The position numbers and the translations under genes are program-made. From Lentzea albida (GTDB lineage: Bacteria > Actinomycetota > Actinomycetes > Mycobacteriales > Pseudonocardiaceae), in the NCBI RefSeq assembly GCF_900111005.1, contig NZ_FOFV01000018.1, positions 124,001 to 188,000 of the forward strand: a stretch of DNA of 64,000 bases, in the 5' to 3' direction. A model generated the notes under the pieces. It was not told where the DNA came from. It searched no databases and saw only the letters and a program-made list of their open reading frames with translations. Each line of letters opens with the position of its first letter. The first letter of the stretch is position 1. This document shows positions 39,553 to 48,573 of this stretch, piece after piece.

Positions 39553-42500
39553 ATGCGCGGAAAAACGAAAGTGCTGGGCGCCGTCGCGGCGCTCGCCCTG
39601 ACAGCGGCACCGGCCGTCGCCACGGCGGCACCGGTGGACGCACCCGGCAAGGCCGTCGACGAGGTCACGCTCGTCACGGGGGACAAGGTCCTGCTGGGCC
39701 ACGACCGGCAGGTCGTCGCGATCCAGCCCGGCGAGGGCCGCCAGAAGATGGTCTTCAGGACCGCCCGCACCGCGGACGGCCACACGATGGTGGTGCCGAA
39801 GGACGCCTTCGAGCCCCTGGCGGCGGGCCGGCTCGACCGCAGGCTCTTCGACGTCACCACGCTGCTGGAGTTCGGCTACCGCGACCGCATGCCGTTGATC
39901 GTGGATGGTCGGGCGAGAGTCGGCGCCAGGTCGTCGAACGACTGGACGGCGCTGCGCTCCACGGCGGAGCGGGGCGAGAAGGTCTGGCTCGACGGCATCC
40001 GCAAGCCGAGCCTCGACCGCAGCGTCGCCCAGATCGGCGCGCCGGCCGCGCACCAGAAGGGCATCACCGGCAAGGGGATCAAGGTCGCCGTCGTCGACAC
40101 GGGCGTCGACGAGAAGCACCCCGACCTCGCGGGTCAGCAGATCGCGGAGAAGAACTTCACGACCGACCCCGACAACACCGACAACGTCGGCCACGGCACG
40201 CACGTCGGGGCGACCGTCGCGAGCCACGACGCGAAGTACGGCGGTGTCGCGCCGGGCGCACAGCTGATCGACGCGAAGGTCTGCGTCGAGTACGGCTGCC
40301 AGGAGTCCTGGATCCTCGACGGCATGCGCTGGGCCGCCGAGCAGGGCGCCCAGGTGATCAACATGAGCCTCGGCGGCACCGACACCCCGGAGGTCGACCC
40401 GCTGGAACAGGCGGTCAACGACCTGACGGCCCGGTACGGCACGCTGTTCGTCATCGCGGCGGGCAACTCCGGCTCGCCGGGCTCGGTGGGCTCACCGGGG
40501 TCGGCCGACGCGGCTCTTACGGTCGGCGCCGTCGACCGCGACGACAAGCTCGCCAACTTCTCCAGCAGAGGCCCTCGCACCGGAGACAGCGGCCTCAAGC
40601 CGGAGGTGACCGCGCCGGGTGTCGAGATCGTCGCCGCCAAGGCCGGCACCTCCGACCACGTCGCGTTCAGCGGCACGTCGATGGCGACCCCGCACGTGGC
40701 GGGCGCGGCGGCGTTGCTCAGGCAGCAGCACCCGGAGTGGACGCCCGCGCAGCTCAAGTCGGTGCTCGCGACCACGGCCAAGCCTGCCGAGGGCGTCAGC
40801 GCGTTCGACCAGGGGGCGGGCCGCGTCAACGTCGCCAAGGCGATCGACCAGGTGCTGACCGGCGACGTGACCGTCAACCTCGGCCTGCACGAGTGGCCGC
40901 ACGGCGACGACAAGCCGGTGACCAAGCCCGTCACCTACTCCAACCCGACGGACGCGGCCATCACGCTCGACCTGGCGCTCAAGACCACCGCGCCGGCCGG
41001 GATGTTCACCCTGGGGGCCACGAAGGTCACCGTGCCGGCCAAGGGCACCGCGTCGGTCGACGTCACCGGTGACACCCGCGCCGGCACGCAGGACGCCGCC
41101 TACTCGGGCGAGGTCGTCGCCACCTCCGGCTCGCACACCGTCCGCACGCTCGTCGGCATCGACCGCGAGGTCGAGAGCTACACGCTCACGATCGACTCGA
41201 TCGGCCGTGACGGCGCGGATCCGGCCGAGTCGTCCTCGCTCCTCGTCGGCCTGGACAACAGCGTGTTCAAGCCCATCGGTGGCGCGGGGGACCTGAAGGT
41301 GCGCCTGCCCAAGGGCAGGTACTTCGTCGAGACCTCCCTGGCCAACGGTCAGCGTGGCTTCGACCTGCTGTACCAGCCGAACGTGGAACTCACCCGCGAC
41401 CTGACGATCACGCAGGACGCCCGCCAGGCCCAGCCGGTGTCGGTGAAGGCGCCGGAGGAGACCGGTGACTTCACGCTGGGCATCATCAGCTTCCGCCGCT
41501 CGGTGGACGGACAGGACCGCCTGGGAGGCACGCTGTTCATGTTCGGCGGCTTCGACGGCCTCGCGATCGCCCAGGCCGGTGGGCCGCTGCCACCCGCCGA
41601 CCTGTCCTCGATCGCGATGCTCCAAGCCAACACCACGGCCGACCCGCACACGTTCTACCGGCTCGCCTACCCGGCTCCCGGCGGCTTCCCCGTGGGCCTG
41701 GACAAGGCGCCGGCCAAGAAGGACCTGGCCAGGGTCGAGTCCACGATCGGTGGCCTGAAGCCGGACAGCCTCGCCCAGAAGGGCGAGATCCCGGTCACCG
41801 CGCTCGGGGTGAGCAGCGGCACCGCGCTCTACCCGGTGGCTGTCGGCGCCACCTCGGTCGACTACGTGTCGACCGAGGACGTGCTCTGGCAGTCCGCGGT
41901 GATGACGCGGCACGCCAACGGCGCGCAGGAACGCATCACCTCGTCGAACCGCAAGTACGCGGCGGGCAAGACCTATCGGGAGAGGGAAGTCCGGCCGGTG
42001 TTCTCGCCGGGTCTGCCCGAGTCGCCGTACGGTTTCGTCGAGCGGTACGGCACGCAGCTCTACGTCAGCCCGCCGATGACGAGCGACGGCACGCACGGCA
42101 CCGGCGCGTCCACTGTGGACAGCGCCAGGGCCGCCCTGTACCGCAACGGCGTGCTGCTCGGGGAGACCACCACCCCCGGCGGCCTGTTCTCGGACGTGCC
42201 GCTGCCGCAGGGGGACTTCCGGGCCGAGGTGAGCCTCGACCGGAGCTCGCAGTTCGAGTTCAGCACCAAGGTGTCCGCGGTGTGGACGTTCAAGTCCCAG
42301 GGCGTCGAGGGCCGGGTCGAGTCACCGCCGCTGTCGGTCGTGCGCTTCGACCCGAAGCTCGACGACAACGGCGCGGTGCGCGCGGGCACGTTGCAGCGCA
42401 TCGGGTTGCTCACGCAGACGCAGGGCGACGCGGGCAAGGTGCGCGTCACCGGTGTCGAGTACTCGCACGACGACGGCAAGACGTGGCGCCGTGCGGGTGT

Positions 42501-42636
42501 CGTCGGCAACAGCGCGCTGGTCTACAACCCGGCGAACGCGCAGTGGACTTCACTGAAGGCCACTGCGACGGACGCCAGGGGTGGAACCGTTGAGGTGACC
42601 GTGATCCGGGCTTACAAGGTCACCTCTCAGCACTAG
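39553..42636 (+). CDS. Secreted subtilisin-like serine protease (S8)
   Basis: A 1027-residue exported protease. The ATG at 39553 opens a signal peptide (MRGKTKVLGAVAALALTAAP, cut near ATAAP). A propeptide follows ('EVTLVTGDKVLLG' to about residue 150), then the S8 domain with Asp182 in VAVVDTGVDEKHPDL, His214 in GHGTHVGA and Ser376 in SGTSMATPHVAG. The about 600-residue C-terminal part is beta-rich, as in large actinomycete subtilases. A paralogue is encoded at 52,234. Its stop overlaps the hemQ stop convergently by 4 bases. A 176-base leader region without a gene precedes it. Confidence 0.93.
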   Translation: MRGKTKVLGAVAALALTAAPAVATAAPVDAPGKAVDEVTLVTGDKVLLGHDRQVVAIQPGEGRQKMVFRTARTADGHTMVVPKDAFEPLAAGRLDRRLFDVTTLLEFGYRDRMPLIVDGRARVGARSSNDWTALRSTAERGEKVWLDGIRKPSLDRSVAQIGAPAAHQKGITGKGIKVAVVDTGVDEKHPDLAGQQIAEKNFTTDPDNTDNVGHGTHVGATVASHDAKYGGVAPGAQLIDAKVCVEYGCQESWILDGMRWAAEQGAQVINMSLGGTDTPEVDPLEQAVNDLTARYGTLFVIAAGNSGSPGSVGSPGSADAALTVGAVDRDDKLANFSSRGPRTGDSGLKPEVTAPGVEIVAAKAGTSDHVAFSGTSMATPHVAGAAALLRQQHPEWTPAQLKSVLATTAKPAEGVSAFDQGAGRVNVAKAIDQVLTGDVTVNLGLHEWPHGDDKPVTKPVTYSNPTDAAITLDLALKTTAPAGMFTLGATKVTVPAKGTASVDVTGDTRAGTQDAAYSGEVVATSGSHTVRTLVGIDREVESYTLTIDSIGRDGADPAESSSLLVGLDNSVFKPIGGAGDLKVRLPKGRYFVETSLANGQRGFDLLYQPNVELTRDLTITQDARQAQPVSVKAPEETGDFTLGIISFRRSVDGQDRLGGTLFMFGGFDGLAIAQAGGPLPPADLSSIAMLQANTTADPHTFYRLAYPAPGGFPVGLDKAPAKKDLARVESTIGGLKPDSLAQKGEIPVTALGVSSGTALYPVAVGATSVDYVSTEDVLWQSAVMTRHANGAQERITSSNRKYAAGKTYREREVRPVFSPGLPESPYGFVERYGTQLYVSPPMTSDGTHGTGASTVDSARAALYRNGVLLGETTTPGGLFSDVPLPQGDFRAEVSLDRSSQFEFSTKVSAVWTFKSQGVEGRVESPPLSVVRFDPKLDDNGAVRAGTLQRIGLLTQTQGDAGKVRVTGVEYSHDDGKTWRRAGVVGNSALVYNPANAQWTSLKATATDARGGTVEVTVIRAYKVTSQH

Positions 42637-43325
42637 GGCAAGTTGAGCACGAGTTCGGACGCCGGGACGCGGGTGCCCGTGTAGAAGGGGATCTCCTCTC
42701 GCACGTGCAGCCGCGCCTCGGTGCCGCGCAGGTGCCGCATGAGGTCGACGATGCGGTGCAGCTCGTCGGCCTCGAACGCGAGCAGCCACTCGTAGTCGCC
42801 GAGGGCGAACGACGCGACGGTGTTCGCGCGCACGTCCGGGTAGTCGCGGGCCTCCTTGCCGTGGTCCGCCAGCATCTTGCGGCGGTCCTCCTCCGGCAGC
42901 AGGTACCACTCGTAGGACCGCACGAACGGGTAGACGCAGATGTACTTGCGCGCCTCCTCGCCCGCGAGGAACGCGGGGATGTGGCTGCGGTTGAACTCCG
43001 CGGGGCGGTGCAGGGCGACCTGCGACCAGACCGGCGTGGAGACCTTGCCGAGCGGCGTGCGGCGGAAGCCCGTGTAGGCCTGCTGCACCTGCTCGATCTC
43101 CTCGGCGTGCCACCAGATCATGAAGTCCGCGTCGGCGCGCAGGCCGGCGACGTCGTACACGCCGCGGACGACGACGCCCTTGCCCTCCAACGCGTCCAGG
43201 TAGTTCTGGGTCTCGCTGGCGGCCGCCGAGCGGTCGTCCGGGAGCTTGCCGGGTTCGACCCGGAACACCGACCACATCGTGTAGCGGATGGTGTCGTTGA
43301 GCTCGTTGTAGTTCAAGCGCGCCAT
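42633..43325 (-). CDS. hemQ: Coproheme decarboxylase HemQ
   Basis: A 230-residue enzyme of the chlorite dismutase superfamily that converts coproheme to heme b in the Gram-positive pathway. Family traits: 'NYNELNDTIRYTMWSVFRVE', 'GVYDVAGLRADADFMIWWHA', 'SHIPAFLAGEEARKYICVYP', the EWYLLPEEDRRKMLADHG stretch and 'VASFALGDYEWLLAFEADEL'. Length is typical for actinobacteria. It is the last gene of the leftward hemE-hemG-hemQ group, 23 bases after hemG, in line with the pathway. Ferrochelatase is not in the window. Confidence 0.93.
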   Translation of the reverse strand: MARLNYNELNDTIRYTMWSVFRVEPGKLPDDRSAAASETQNYLDALEGKGVVVRGVYDVAGLRADADFMIWWHAEEIEQVQQAYTGFRRTPLGKVSTPVWSQVALHRPAEFNRSHIPAFLAGEEARKYICVYPFVRSYEWYLLPEEDRRKMLADHGKEARDYPDVRANTVASFALGDYEWLLAFEADELHRIVDLMRHLRGTEARLHVREEIPFYTGTRVPASELVLNLP

Positions 43326-43348
43326 ACGTCCATCTTGGCACGCGCCCC

Positions 43349-44776
43349 TCAACGGCGAACGCGGCCCAGCAGGTGTGCTGCGACACGGGCGGCGGCCGCG
43401 TCGCCGGACGCGATGCAGGCCGGCACGCCCACGCCGTGCAGCGTGGCGCCCGCCACGGAGAGGCCCGGCACGTCCGCGATGCCGCGTTCGATCGTGTCCA
43501 CCAGGTCGACGTGACCGACGCCGTACTGCGGCAGCCCGCCGCCCCAGCGCTGCACCACGGAGTCGATCGGCGCGGCCTTGATGCCCGTCAGCTCGTGCAG
43601 GTCGTTGCGCACGGCCTTGACCAGGTCGGCGTCGCTGCGCTGCAGCAGCGCCGTCTCGCCGTGCCGCCCGACCGAGCCGCGCAGGATCACGGGGTCGCCG
43701 TAGTGCGACCACTTGCGGCTGGAGAACGTGAACGCCTTGGCGGTGAACGGGGTGATGCGGTCGGAGTACCGCTCCCCCTCCGCGATCAGGATGCCGGAGC
43801 GCTGCGGCAGTTCCGTGCCCGGCGGCAGCGCCAGCGCGACGACGGCCATCGAGGCGACCTCGACCTTGCCGTACGCGGCGGACACCTGGGGGGCGAGCTC
43901 GTGCAGCAGCTTGCGGGCGGACGGCGCCGGGACCGCGAGCACGACGCCGTCGCACTCCAGGTACTCCGGGGTCGCCGCCGAGCCGATCTCCAGGCGCCAG
44001 CCGTGACCGAGCCACGACAGCACGCGGACCGGCAGACCCAGCCTGACCTCGGGACGGGCGACCTCGGCGAGCCGGTCGACGAGCGACGACACGCCGTTCG
44101 CGAGCGACGCGAACACCGGCGGGCGGGCGACGCGGGGCTGCGGCGGCGCGGGCATCATCATCGCGGCGGCCGCGAGCAGCGAGCCGACGCCCTTGTCCAG
44201 CAGCGTCGCGATCTGCGGCATCGTGGCGCGCAGGCCCAGCTCGTCCGCGCGGCCCGCGTAGACGCCGCCCAGCAGCGGGCCGACCAGGCGGTCGGCGACC
44301 TCGGAACCGAACCTGTCCTTCATCAGCGCGCCGACGGCCACGTCGCCGCCCTGGAGCTCGACCGGCGGCAGCGTCGGTTCCATCTCCACGCGCAGCGCGC
44401 CCTCGGACGACAGCATGTGCCGCACCGTCTCGACGCTCGCCGGGACGCCCATGAACGTGTGCGCGGGCAGCTGGTGCGTGCGCCCGGCCGCGTGGACCGA
44501 GGCCTTCGCGCCCGTGGGGTGCACGACGTGGTCCTGCAGGCCGACCTCGTTGATCAGCTCCTGCGCCTCGGGCTTGCGGTGCAGGAACGCCTCGGCGCCC
44601 ACGTCGAACCGCACCCCGGCGAGCTCGGTCGTGCGCAGCTTGCCGCCGAGGCGGTCGGCCTGCTCGACCACCGTGATCCTGGCGTCGGGGCCGAGCAGCA
44701 TGCGCAACCGGTGTGCGGCGGCGAGGCCGGAGACTCCTCCCCCGACCACGGCGACGTGCGGCGCTCTGGCGTGCAT
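43349..44776 (-). CDS. hemG: Coproporphyrinogen/protoporphyrinogen oxidase
   Basis: A 475-residue FAD oxidase (HemY/CgoX type). The dinucleotide motif VAVVGGGVSGLAAAHRL opens the protein, followed by 'ITVVEQADRLGGKLRTTELA', 'FDVGAEAFLHRKPEAQELIN' and 'LLGGVYAGRADELGLRATMP'. The C-terminal 'GLSVAGATLHGVGVPACIAS' completes the FAD site. With HemQ next door the substrate is probably coproporphyrinogen III. The start is the ATG of TAATG, sharing one base with the hemE stop. The longer reading frame upstream of 44776 is only the antisense-frame shadow of hemE. Confidence 0.93.
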   Translation of the reverse strand: MHARAPHVAVVGGGVSGLAAAHRLRMLLGPDARITVVEQADRLGGKLRTTELAGVRFDVGAEAFLHRKPEAQELINEVGLQDHVVHPTGAKASVHAAGRTHQLPAHTFMGVPASVETVRHMLSSEGALRVEMEPTLPPVELQGGDVAVGALMKDRFGSEVADRLVGPLLGGVYAGRADELGLRATMPQIATLLDKGVGSLLAAAAMMMPAPPQPRVARPPVFASLANGVSSLVDRLAEVARPEVRLGLPVRVLSWLGHGWRLEIGSAATPEYLECDGVVLAVPAPSARKLLHELAPQVSAAYGKVEVASMAVVALALPPGTELPQRSGILIAEGERYSDRITPFTAKAFTFSSRKWSHYGDPVILRGSVGRHGETALLQRSDADLVKAVRNDLHELTGIKAAPIDSVVQRWGGGLPQYGVGHVDLVDTIERGIADVPGLSVAGATLHGVGVPACIASGDAAAARVAAHLLGRVRR

Positions 44777-45810
44777 TACAAGCTGTGGATCAGTTCGACG
44801 GTCCGGGTGATGATCTCCGGATCGGTGTCGGGCAGCACGCCGTGGCCGAGGTTGAAGATGTGGCCGGCGGCGGCCTTGCCCTCGGCGTGGATGCGGCGCA
44901 CCTCGCGTTCGACGGCCTCGAAGCCCGCGAAGAACAGCGCCGGGTCGAGGTTGCCCTGCACGACCGGCTTCGGCAGCTCGGGGTGCGCCCGCTGCAGGCG
45001 CTCGACCGCCACGTCGAGCGGCAGGCGCCAGTCGACGCCGACGACGTCCGCGCCGGCCTCGCGCATGGCGGGCAGCAGCTCGCCCGTGCCGACGCCGAAG
45101 TGGATGCGCGGAACGGTGCTGATCGTCTCCAGGACGCGCTTCGAGTGCGGCAGGACGAACTCGCGGTAGTCGCGTTCGGACAGCGCGCCCGCCCACGAGT
45201 CGAACAGCTGGACCGCCTGGACGCCCGCGTCGAGCTGCGCGTGCAGGAAGGCCGCCGTGACGTCGGCGATCTTCGCGAGCAGTGCGTGCCACAGCTCGGG
45301 GTTGCCGTGCATGAGCGCCTTGGTGCGCTCGTGGTTCTTGCTCGGCCCGCCCTCGACGAGGTACGAGGCGAGCGTGAACGGCGCGCCCGCGAACCCGATC
45401 AGGGCGACTTCCTGCGGCAGTTCCTTGAGGAGCAGCCCGATCGCGTCCTGCACCGGCTGGACCTGTTCGGCGTGCAGCTCGGGCAGCGCCTTCACGTCGT
45501 CGAGCGTGCGGACCGGGTTCGCGACCACTGGACCGGTGCCCGCAACGATGTCGAGGTCGACGCCCGCGGCCTTGAGCGGCACGACGATGTCGGAGAAGAG
45601 GATCGCGCCGTCGACCCCGTGCCGCCGGATCGGCTGCATGGTGATCTCGCAGACCATCTCCGGGTCCATGCACGCGTCGAGCATCGCGGTGCCCTGGCGC
45701 AGGGCCCGGTACTCCGGCAGCGACCGTCCCGCCTGCCTCATGAACCAGACAGGGGTGTGCGACGGGGTGCCGCCACTTGCGGCCACGAGGAGGGGGACTT
45801 GAGTGCTCAT
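44776..45810 (-). CDS. hemE: Uroporphyrinogen decarboxylase
   Basis: A 344-residue enzyme that removes four carboxyl groups from uroporphyrinogen III to give coproporphyrinogen III. The N-terminal signature PVWFMRQAGRSLPEYRALR and the catalytic-loop ILFSDIVVPLKAAGVDLDIV are both complete. 'GFAGAPFTLASYLVEGGPSK', 'DSWAGALSERDYREFVLPHS' and the C-terminal 'FNLGHGVLPDTDPEIITRTV' also match. First gene of the leftward heme group and divergent from the DUF3000 gene, with promoters in the 72-base gap. Confidence 0.95.
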   Translation of the reverse strand: MSTQVPLLVAASGGTPSHTPVWFMRQAGRSLPEYRALRQGTAMLDACMDPEMVCEITMQPIRRHGVDGAILFSDIVVPLKAAGVDLDIVAGTGPVVANPVRTLDDVKALPELHAEQVQPVQDAIGLLLKELPQEVALIGFAGAPFTLASYLVEGGPSKNHERTKALMHGNPELWHALLAKIADVTAAFLHAQLDAGVQAVQLFDSWAGALSERDYREFVLPHSKRVLETISTVPRIHFGVGTGELLPAMREAGADVVGVDWRLPLDVAVERLQRAHPELPKPVVQGNLDPALFFAGFEAVEREVRRIHAEGKAAAGHIFNLGHGVLPDTDPEIITRTVELIHSL

Positions 45811-45882
45811 ATCTCTTTCATGGTCCCACGTCCCGGCGTGCCGCCGTCACTCGGCCGGATTGCGAGGCATACAGTCAGTTGC

Positions 45883-46425
45883 GTGACCGAGCCGGAAATC
45901 TTCCGCCGGGCGGTGGGGACGCTCAAGTCGGTTCGCCACAGGCCCGAGATCGAACTCACCGAAGTTCGCCCACCGCAGCGGCTCGCTCCGTGGGCGTACG
46001 CGCTGACGGCTGAGGTCACCGGCCCGTCGGACGAACTGTCGACAGGAAGGCTCGTGCTGCTGCACGACCCGGACGGCGACGAGGCGTGGGGCGGTGTCCT
46101 CCGCGTCGTGGCGTACGTGCGGGTCGAACTGGACCACGAACTGGCGTCGGACCCGCTGCTGCCCGAGGTCGGGTGGTCGTGGCTGACCGAGGCGCTGGAG
46201 CAGTCCGGGGCCGGGTTCACCGCGCTGGGCGGCACCGTGACGCAGACGTCGTCGGCCCGGTTCGGCGATATAGCCGGTCCGGCTCGCACCGACGACCTCG
46301 AGCTGCGCGCGTCGTGGACCGCGCTCGACGGGGAACTCGCCGAGCACGGCACCGCTTTCTACGAGCTGATGGCGACGGCCGTGGGGCTGCCGCCGGTCGG
46401 CGTCACCCTCTTCGGTCAGCGCTAG
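45883..46425 (+). CDS. DUF3000 family protein
   Basis: A 180-residue protein of the actinobacterial family DUF3000 ('IFRRAVGTLKSVRHRPEIEL', 'PPQRLAPWAYALTAEVTG', 'GRLVLLHDPDGDEAWGGVLR', 'DPLLPEVGWSWLTEALEQSG', 'YVRVELDHELA'). The gene is commonly found next to hemE and RNase D-like genes in actinomycetes, as here. Function unknown. The GTG at 45883 is taken as the start. The stop overlaps the dipeptidase stop convergently by 4 bases. Confidence 0.88.
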   Translation: MTEPEIFRRAVGTLKSVRHRPEIELTEVRPPQRLAPWAYALTAEVTGPSDELSTGRLVLLHDPDGDEAWGGVLRVVAYVRVELDHELASDPLLPEVGWSWLTEALEQSGAGFTALGGTVTQTSSARFGDIAGPARTDDLELRASWTALDGELAEHGTAFYELMATAVGLPPVGVTLFGQR

Positions 46426-47564
46426 TCGGCGTCCTTCAGCACCCGGAGCACGTTCGCCCCGGCGAGCTTGGCGAGGTCGTCCTCCGACCACCCCTTGTCG
46501 AGCAGCGCGCCGAAGAGGTTCGGATAGGCCGACACGTCCTCCAGGCCCCGCGGGAGCGCCTGGACGCCGTCGTAGTCGCCACCGATGCCGAGGTGGTCGA
46601 TGCCGACGACCTCGCGCGCGTGCTCGAGGTGCAGGACGACGTCGTCGAGCGTCGCGAGCGGCTTCGGGTGGTCCACCACCCACTTCTCGGTGAACGCCTT
46701 CCGCTCGTCCATGTCGGCGTGGCTCGCGCCGGCGGCCGTCATGGCCTCACGAAGGGCTGCGTCCCATTCAGCGACACCAGATGAGACGAAGTCCGGAACG
46801 AATGTGATCATGGCCACACCGCCGTTCGTCCTCAGCTTGATCAACACGTCGTCCGGAATGTTGCGCGGGTGGTCCGCAACCTTGCGGCACGACGAATGGC
46901 TGAAGATCACCGGCTTGACGCTGGTGTCGAGCGCGGCGTGCATCGTGCTGGGCGCGACATGGCTCAGGTCGACGAGCATGCCGATCCGGTTCATCTCGCG
47001 CACGACGTCGCGGCCGAACTCCGTCAGACCGCCGTGTTCCGGCTGGTCAGTGGCGCTGTCGGCCCACGGGGTGTTGTCGTTGTGGGTCAGCGTCATGTAG
47101 CGGACGCCCAGACGGCGCAACGCGCGCAGGACACCGAGTGAAGAGTTGATGGAATGTCCGCCCTCGGCGCCGAGCAGAGAGGCGACACGCCCGGACTCGA
47201 AGACTTTTTCGGCTTCGGCGGCGGTCGTGGCCACGCCGAGGTGATCGGAGTACCGCTCCGCCAGCTCGTAGACCAGTTCGACCTGCTCCAGCACGGCGGT
47301 GACGGCTCCGTCGCCCGCCAGCCTGCCGGGAATCCAGACGGACCAGAACTGCATCCCGAGACCGCCCTCGCGCATTTTCACGAGGTCCGTGTGCAGGCTG
47401 GGGTGACGTTCGGTCAGATCGATCTTCGCGGCGGTCGTGTAGACGTCCTCGCCCGTTCCGTCACCGAACTCGCGAAGAGCCCACGGCAGGTCGTTGTGGC
47501 CGTCGACGAGGGGCACACGCTGCAGCAAAGCCCGCGCTCGCTCGAGACCGGAACCGCTCGGCAC
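46422..47564 (-). CDS. Membrane (renal-type) dipeptidase, M19 family
   Basis: A 380-residue zinc dipeptidase. Metal ligands are visible in the family motifs: VDGHNDLPWALR near the N-terminus (His-x-Asp), 'LLGAEGGHSINSSLG' (bridging Glu), 'DLSHVAPSTM' and 'VIFSHSSCRKVADHPRNIPD' (His pair), and 'VGIDHLGIGGDYDGVQALPR' (Asp). GTG at 47564 has AGGAG 6 bases upstream; a TTG two codons earlier would leave no spacing. No signal peptide, so it is cytoplasmic despite the family name. Substrates may be cell-wall or nutrient dipeptides. Confidence 0.9.
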   Translation of the reverse strand: MPSGSGLERARALLQRVPLVDGHNDLPWALREFGDGTGEDVYTTAAKIDLTERHPSLHTDLVKMREGGLGMQFWSVWIPGRLAGDGAVTAVLEQVELVYELAERYSDHLGVATTAAEAEKVFESGRVASLLGAEGGHSINSSLGVLRALRRLGVRYMTLTHNDNTPWADSATDQPEHGGLTEFGRDVVREMNRIGMLVDLSHVAPSTMHAALDTSVKPVIFSHSSCRKVADHPRNIPDDVLIKLRTNGGVAMITFVPDFVSSGVAEWDAALREAMTAAGASHADMDERKAFTEKWVVDHPKPLATLDDVVLHLEHAREVVGIDHLGIGGDYDGVQALPRGLEDVSAYPNLFGALLDKGWSEDDLAKLAGANVLRVLKDAD

Positions 47565-47610
47565 AACCAACTCCTAGATGTCGTTCTGAGAGGGGCTCGC
47601 GTTACACCCC

Positions 47611-47673
47611 CTATCCAGTTGTCATCCAATCGTGTGACACATGAGGCCATCTGTCACAACTCAATAGGGATAG
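47611..47673. promoter_or_regulatory. Nested inverted repeats between dipeptidase and response regulator
   Basis: The divergent 255-base region contains three nested dyads: CTATCC/GGATAG (47611 and 47668), AGTTGT/ACAACT (47617 and 47656) and TGTGACA/TGTCACA (47633 and 47652). They probably bind a dimeric regulator. The rest of the gap (47674-47819) shows no gene. Confidence 0.5.
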
Positions 47674-47819
47674 ATACCCGATTGATCGTCCCGCAGACCC
47701 GCATGGGCGGCTACGCTGCCCCAGACGACACCACTTTCGGTCGATCAGTGGCGCGGCTGATTGGACGAAAGTCTCCGGTGCCGGTCGGGGGGCACGACCG
47801 ACTCCAGGGAGGTAGTGAC

Positions 47820-48536
47820 GTGGCTGCCGTCGGCTTAGGTCAGGCCGTTCGTACCACGCCAGCCGGCTCGTTGCCGGCGAACATGGTCCCGCACCCGCGG
47901 GAAGAGCTTTTTTCAGTGCTGGTGGTCGACGACCACCCACTGCTGAGGGAGGCGATATCAGCTCGGCTCACCCAAATGGGAGCCGGGACAGTGCATGAGG
48001 CCGCATCGGTGGCAGAGGCTCGGGCGCGGGCACTTGCAACCGGTCCTTGCGACCTCGCGATCCTCGATCTGGGCCTGCCGGATGGCACCGGCATCGACCT
48101 GGTCACGGAACTCCGTGCCCAGGGCTGGCCCCGCATCGTGGTCCTCGCATCCTCCGACGACCCCTACGCGGTCAGGTCGGCCTTCCAGGCGGGCGCCCAG
48201 GCGTACCTCCTGAAGTCCGCCTCGCCGATGGTGGTCACCGACGGGGTGCGCAGGGTCCTCGACGGCGGCGTTTACGCAGATCCGAGCGTGGCACCAGTAC
48301 TCGCAGCGGGTACTCGGGTGCCGGGCACGGACAACACGCCGCGGGAACTCTCCGCGCGTGAGGTCGAGGTGCTCCAGCTGGTCGCCGATGGCCAGAGCAA
48401 CAAGGAGATCGGCGAGGCTCTGAGCCTGTCCGCGTTGACGGTGAAGTCTCACCTGTCGCGGATCGGCCGGAAGCTGGGCACAGGAGATCGCGCTCAGATG
48501 GTCGCGCTGGCCATGCGTGCCGGCGTGATCCGTTAG
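47820..48536 (+). CDS. NarL/LuxR-family response regulator
   Basis: A 238-residue regulator. The GTG at 47820 follows GGGAGGTAG. After a 30-residue lead, the receiver shows the acidic pair in VLVVDDHPLLREA, the phosphate-accepting Asp in LAILDLGLPDG and the Lys in AYLLKSAS. The C-terminal HTH is of the LuxR type (LSAREVEVLQLVADGQSNKE, IGEALSLSALTVKSHLSRIG). No histidine kinase is nearby, so it is an orphan; the same gene order (response regulator before the RNase D-like gene) is typical of actinomycetes. Target genes unknown. Confidence 0.9.
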   Translation: MAAVGLGQAVRTTPAGSLPANMVPHPREELFSVLVVDDHPLLREAISARLTQMGAGTVHEAASVAEARARALATGPCDLAILDLGLPDGTGIDLVTELRAQGWPRIVVLASSDDPYAVRSAFQAGAQAYLLKSASPMVVTDGVRRVLDGGVYADPSVAPVLAAGTRVPGTDNTPRELSAREVEVLQLVADGQSNKEIGEALSLSALTVKSHLSRIGRKLGTGDRAQMVALAMRAGVIR

Positions 48537-48573
48537 ATACCGGTTTGAAGCACTGAACCGGCCGAGAACACCT

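Noticed and set aside
44777..45673. Extension of the protoporphyrinogen oxidase frame upstream
   Set aside because: It is an alternative-frame shadow of hemE; the FAD-binding motif lies 9 residues after the ATG at 44776, as expected for a true N-terminus.
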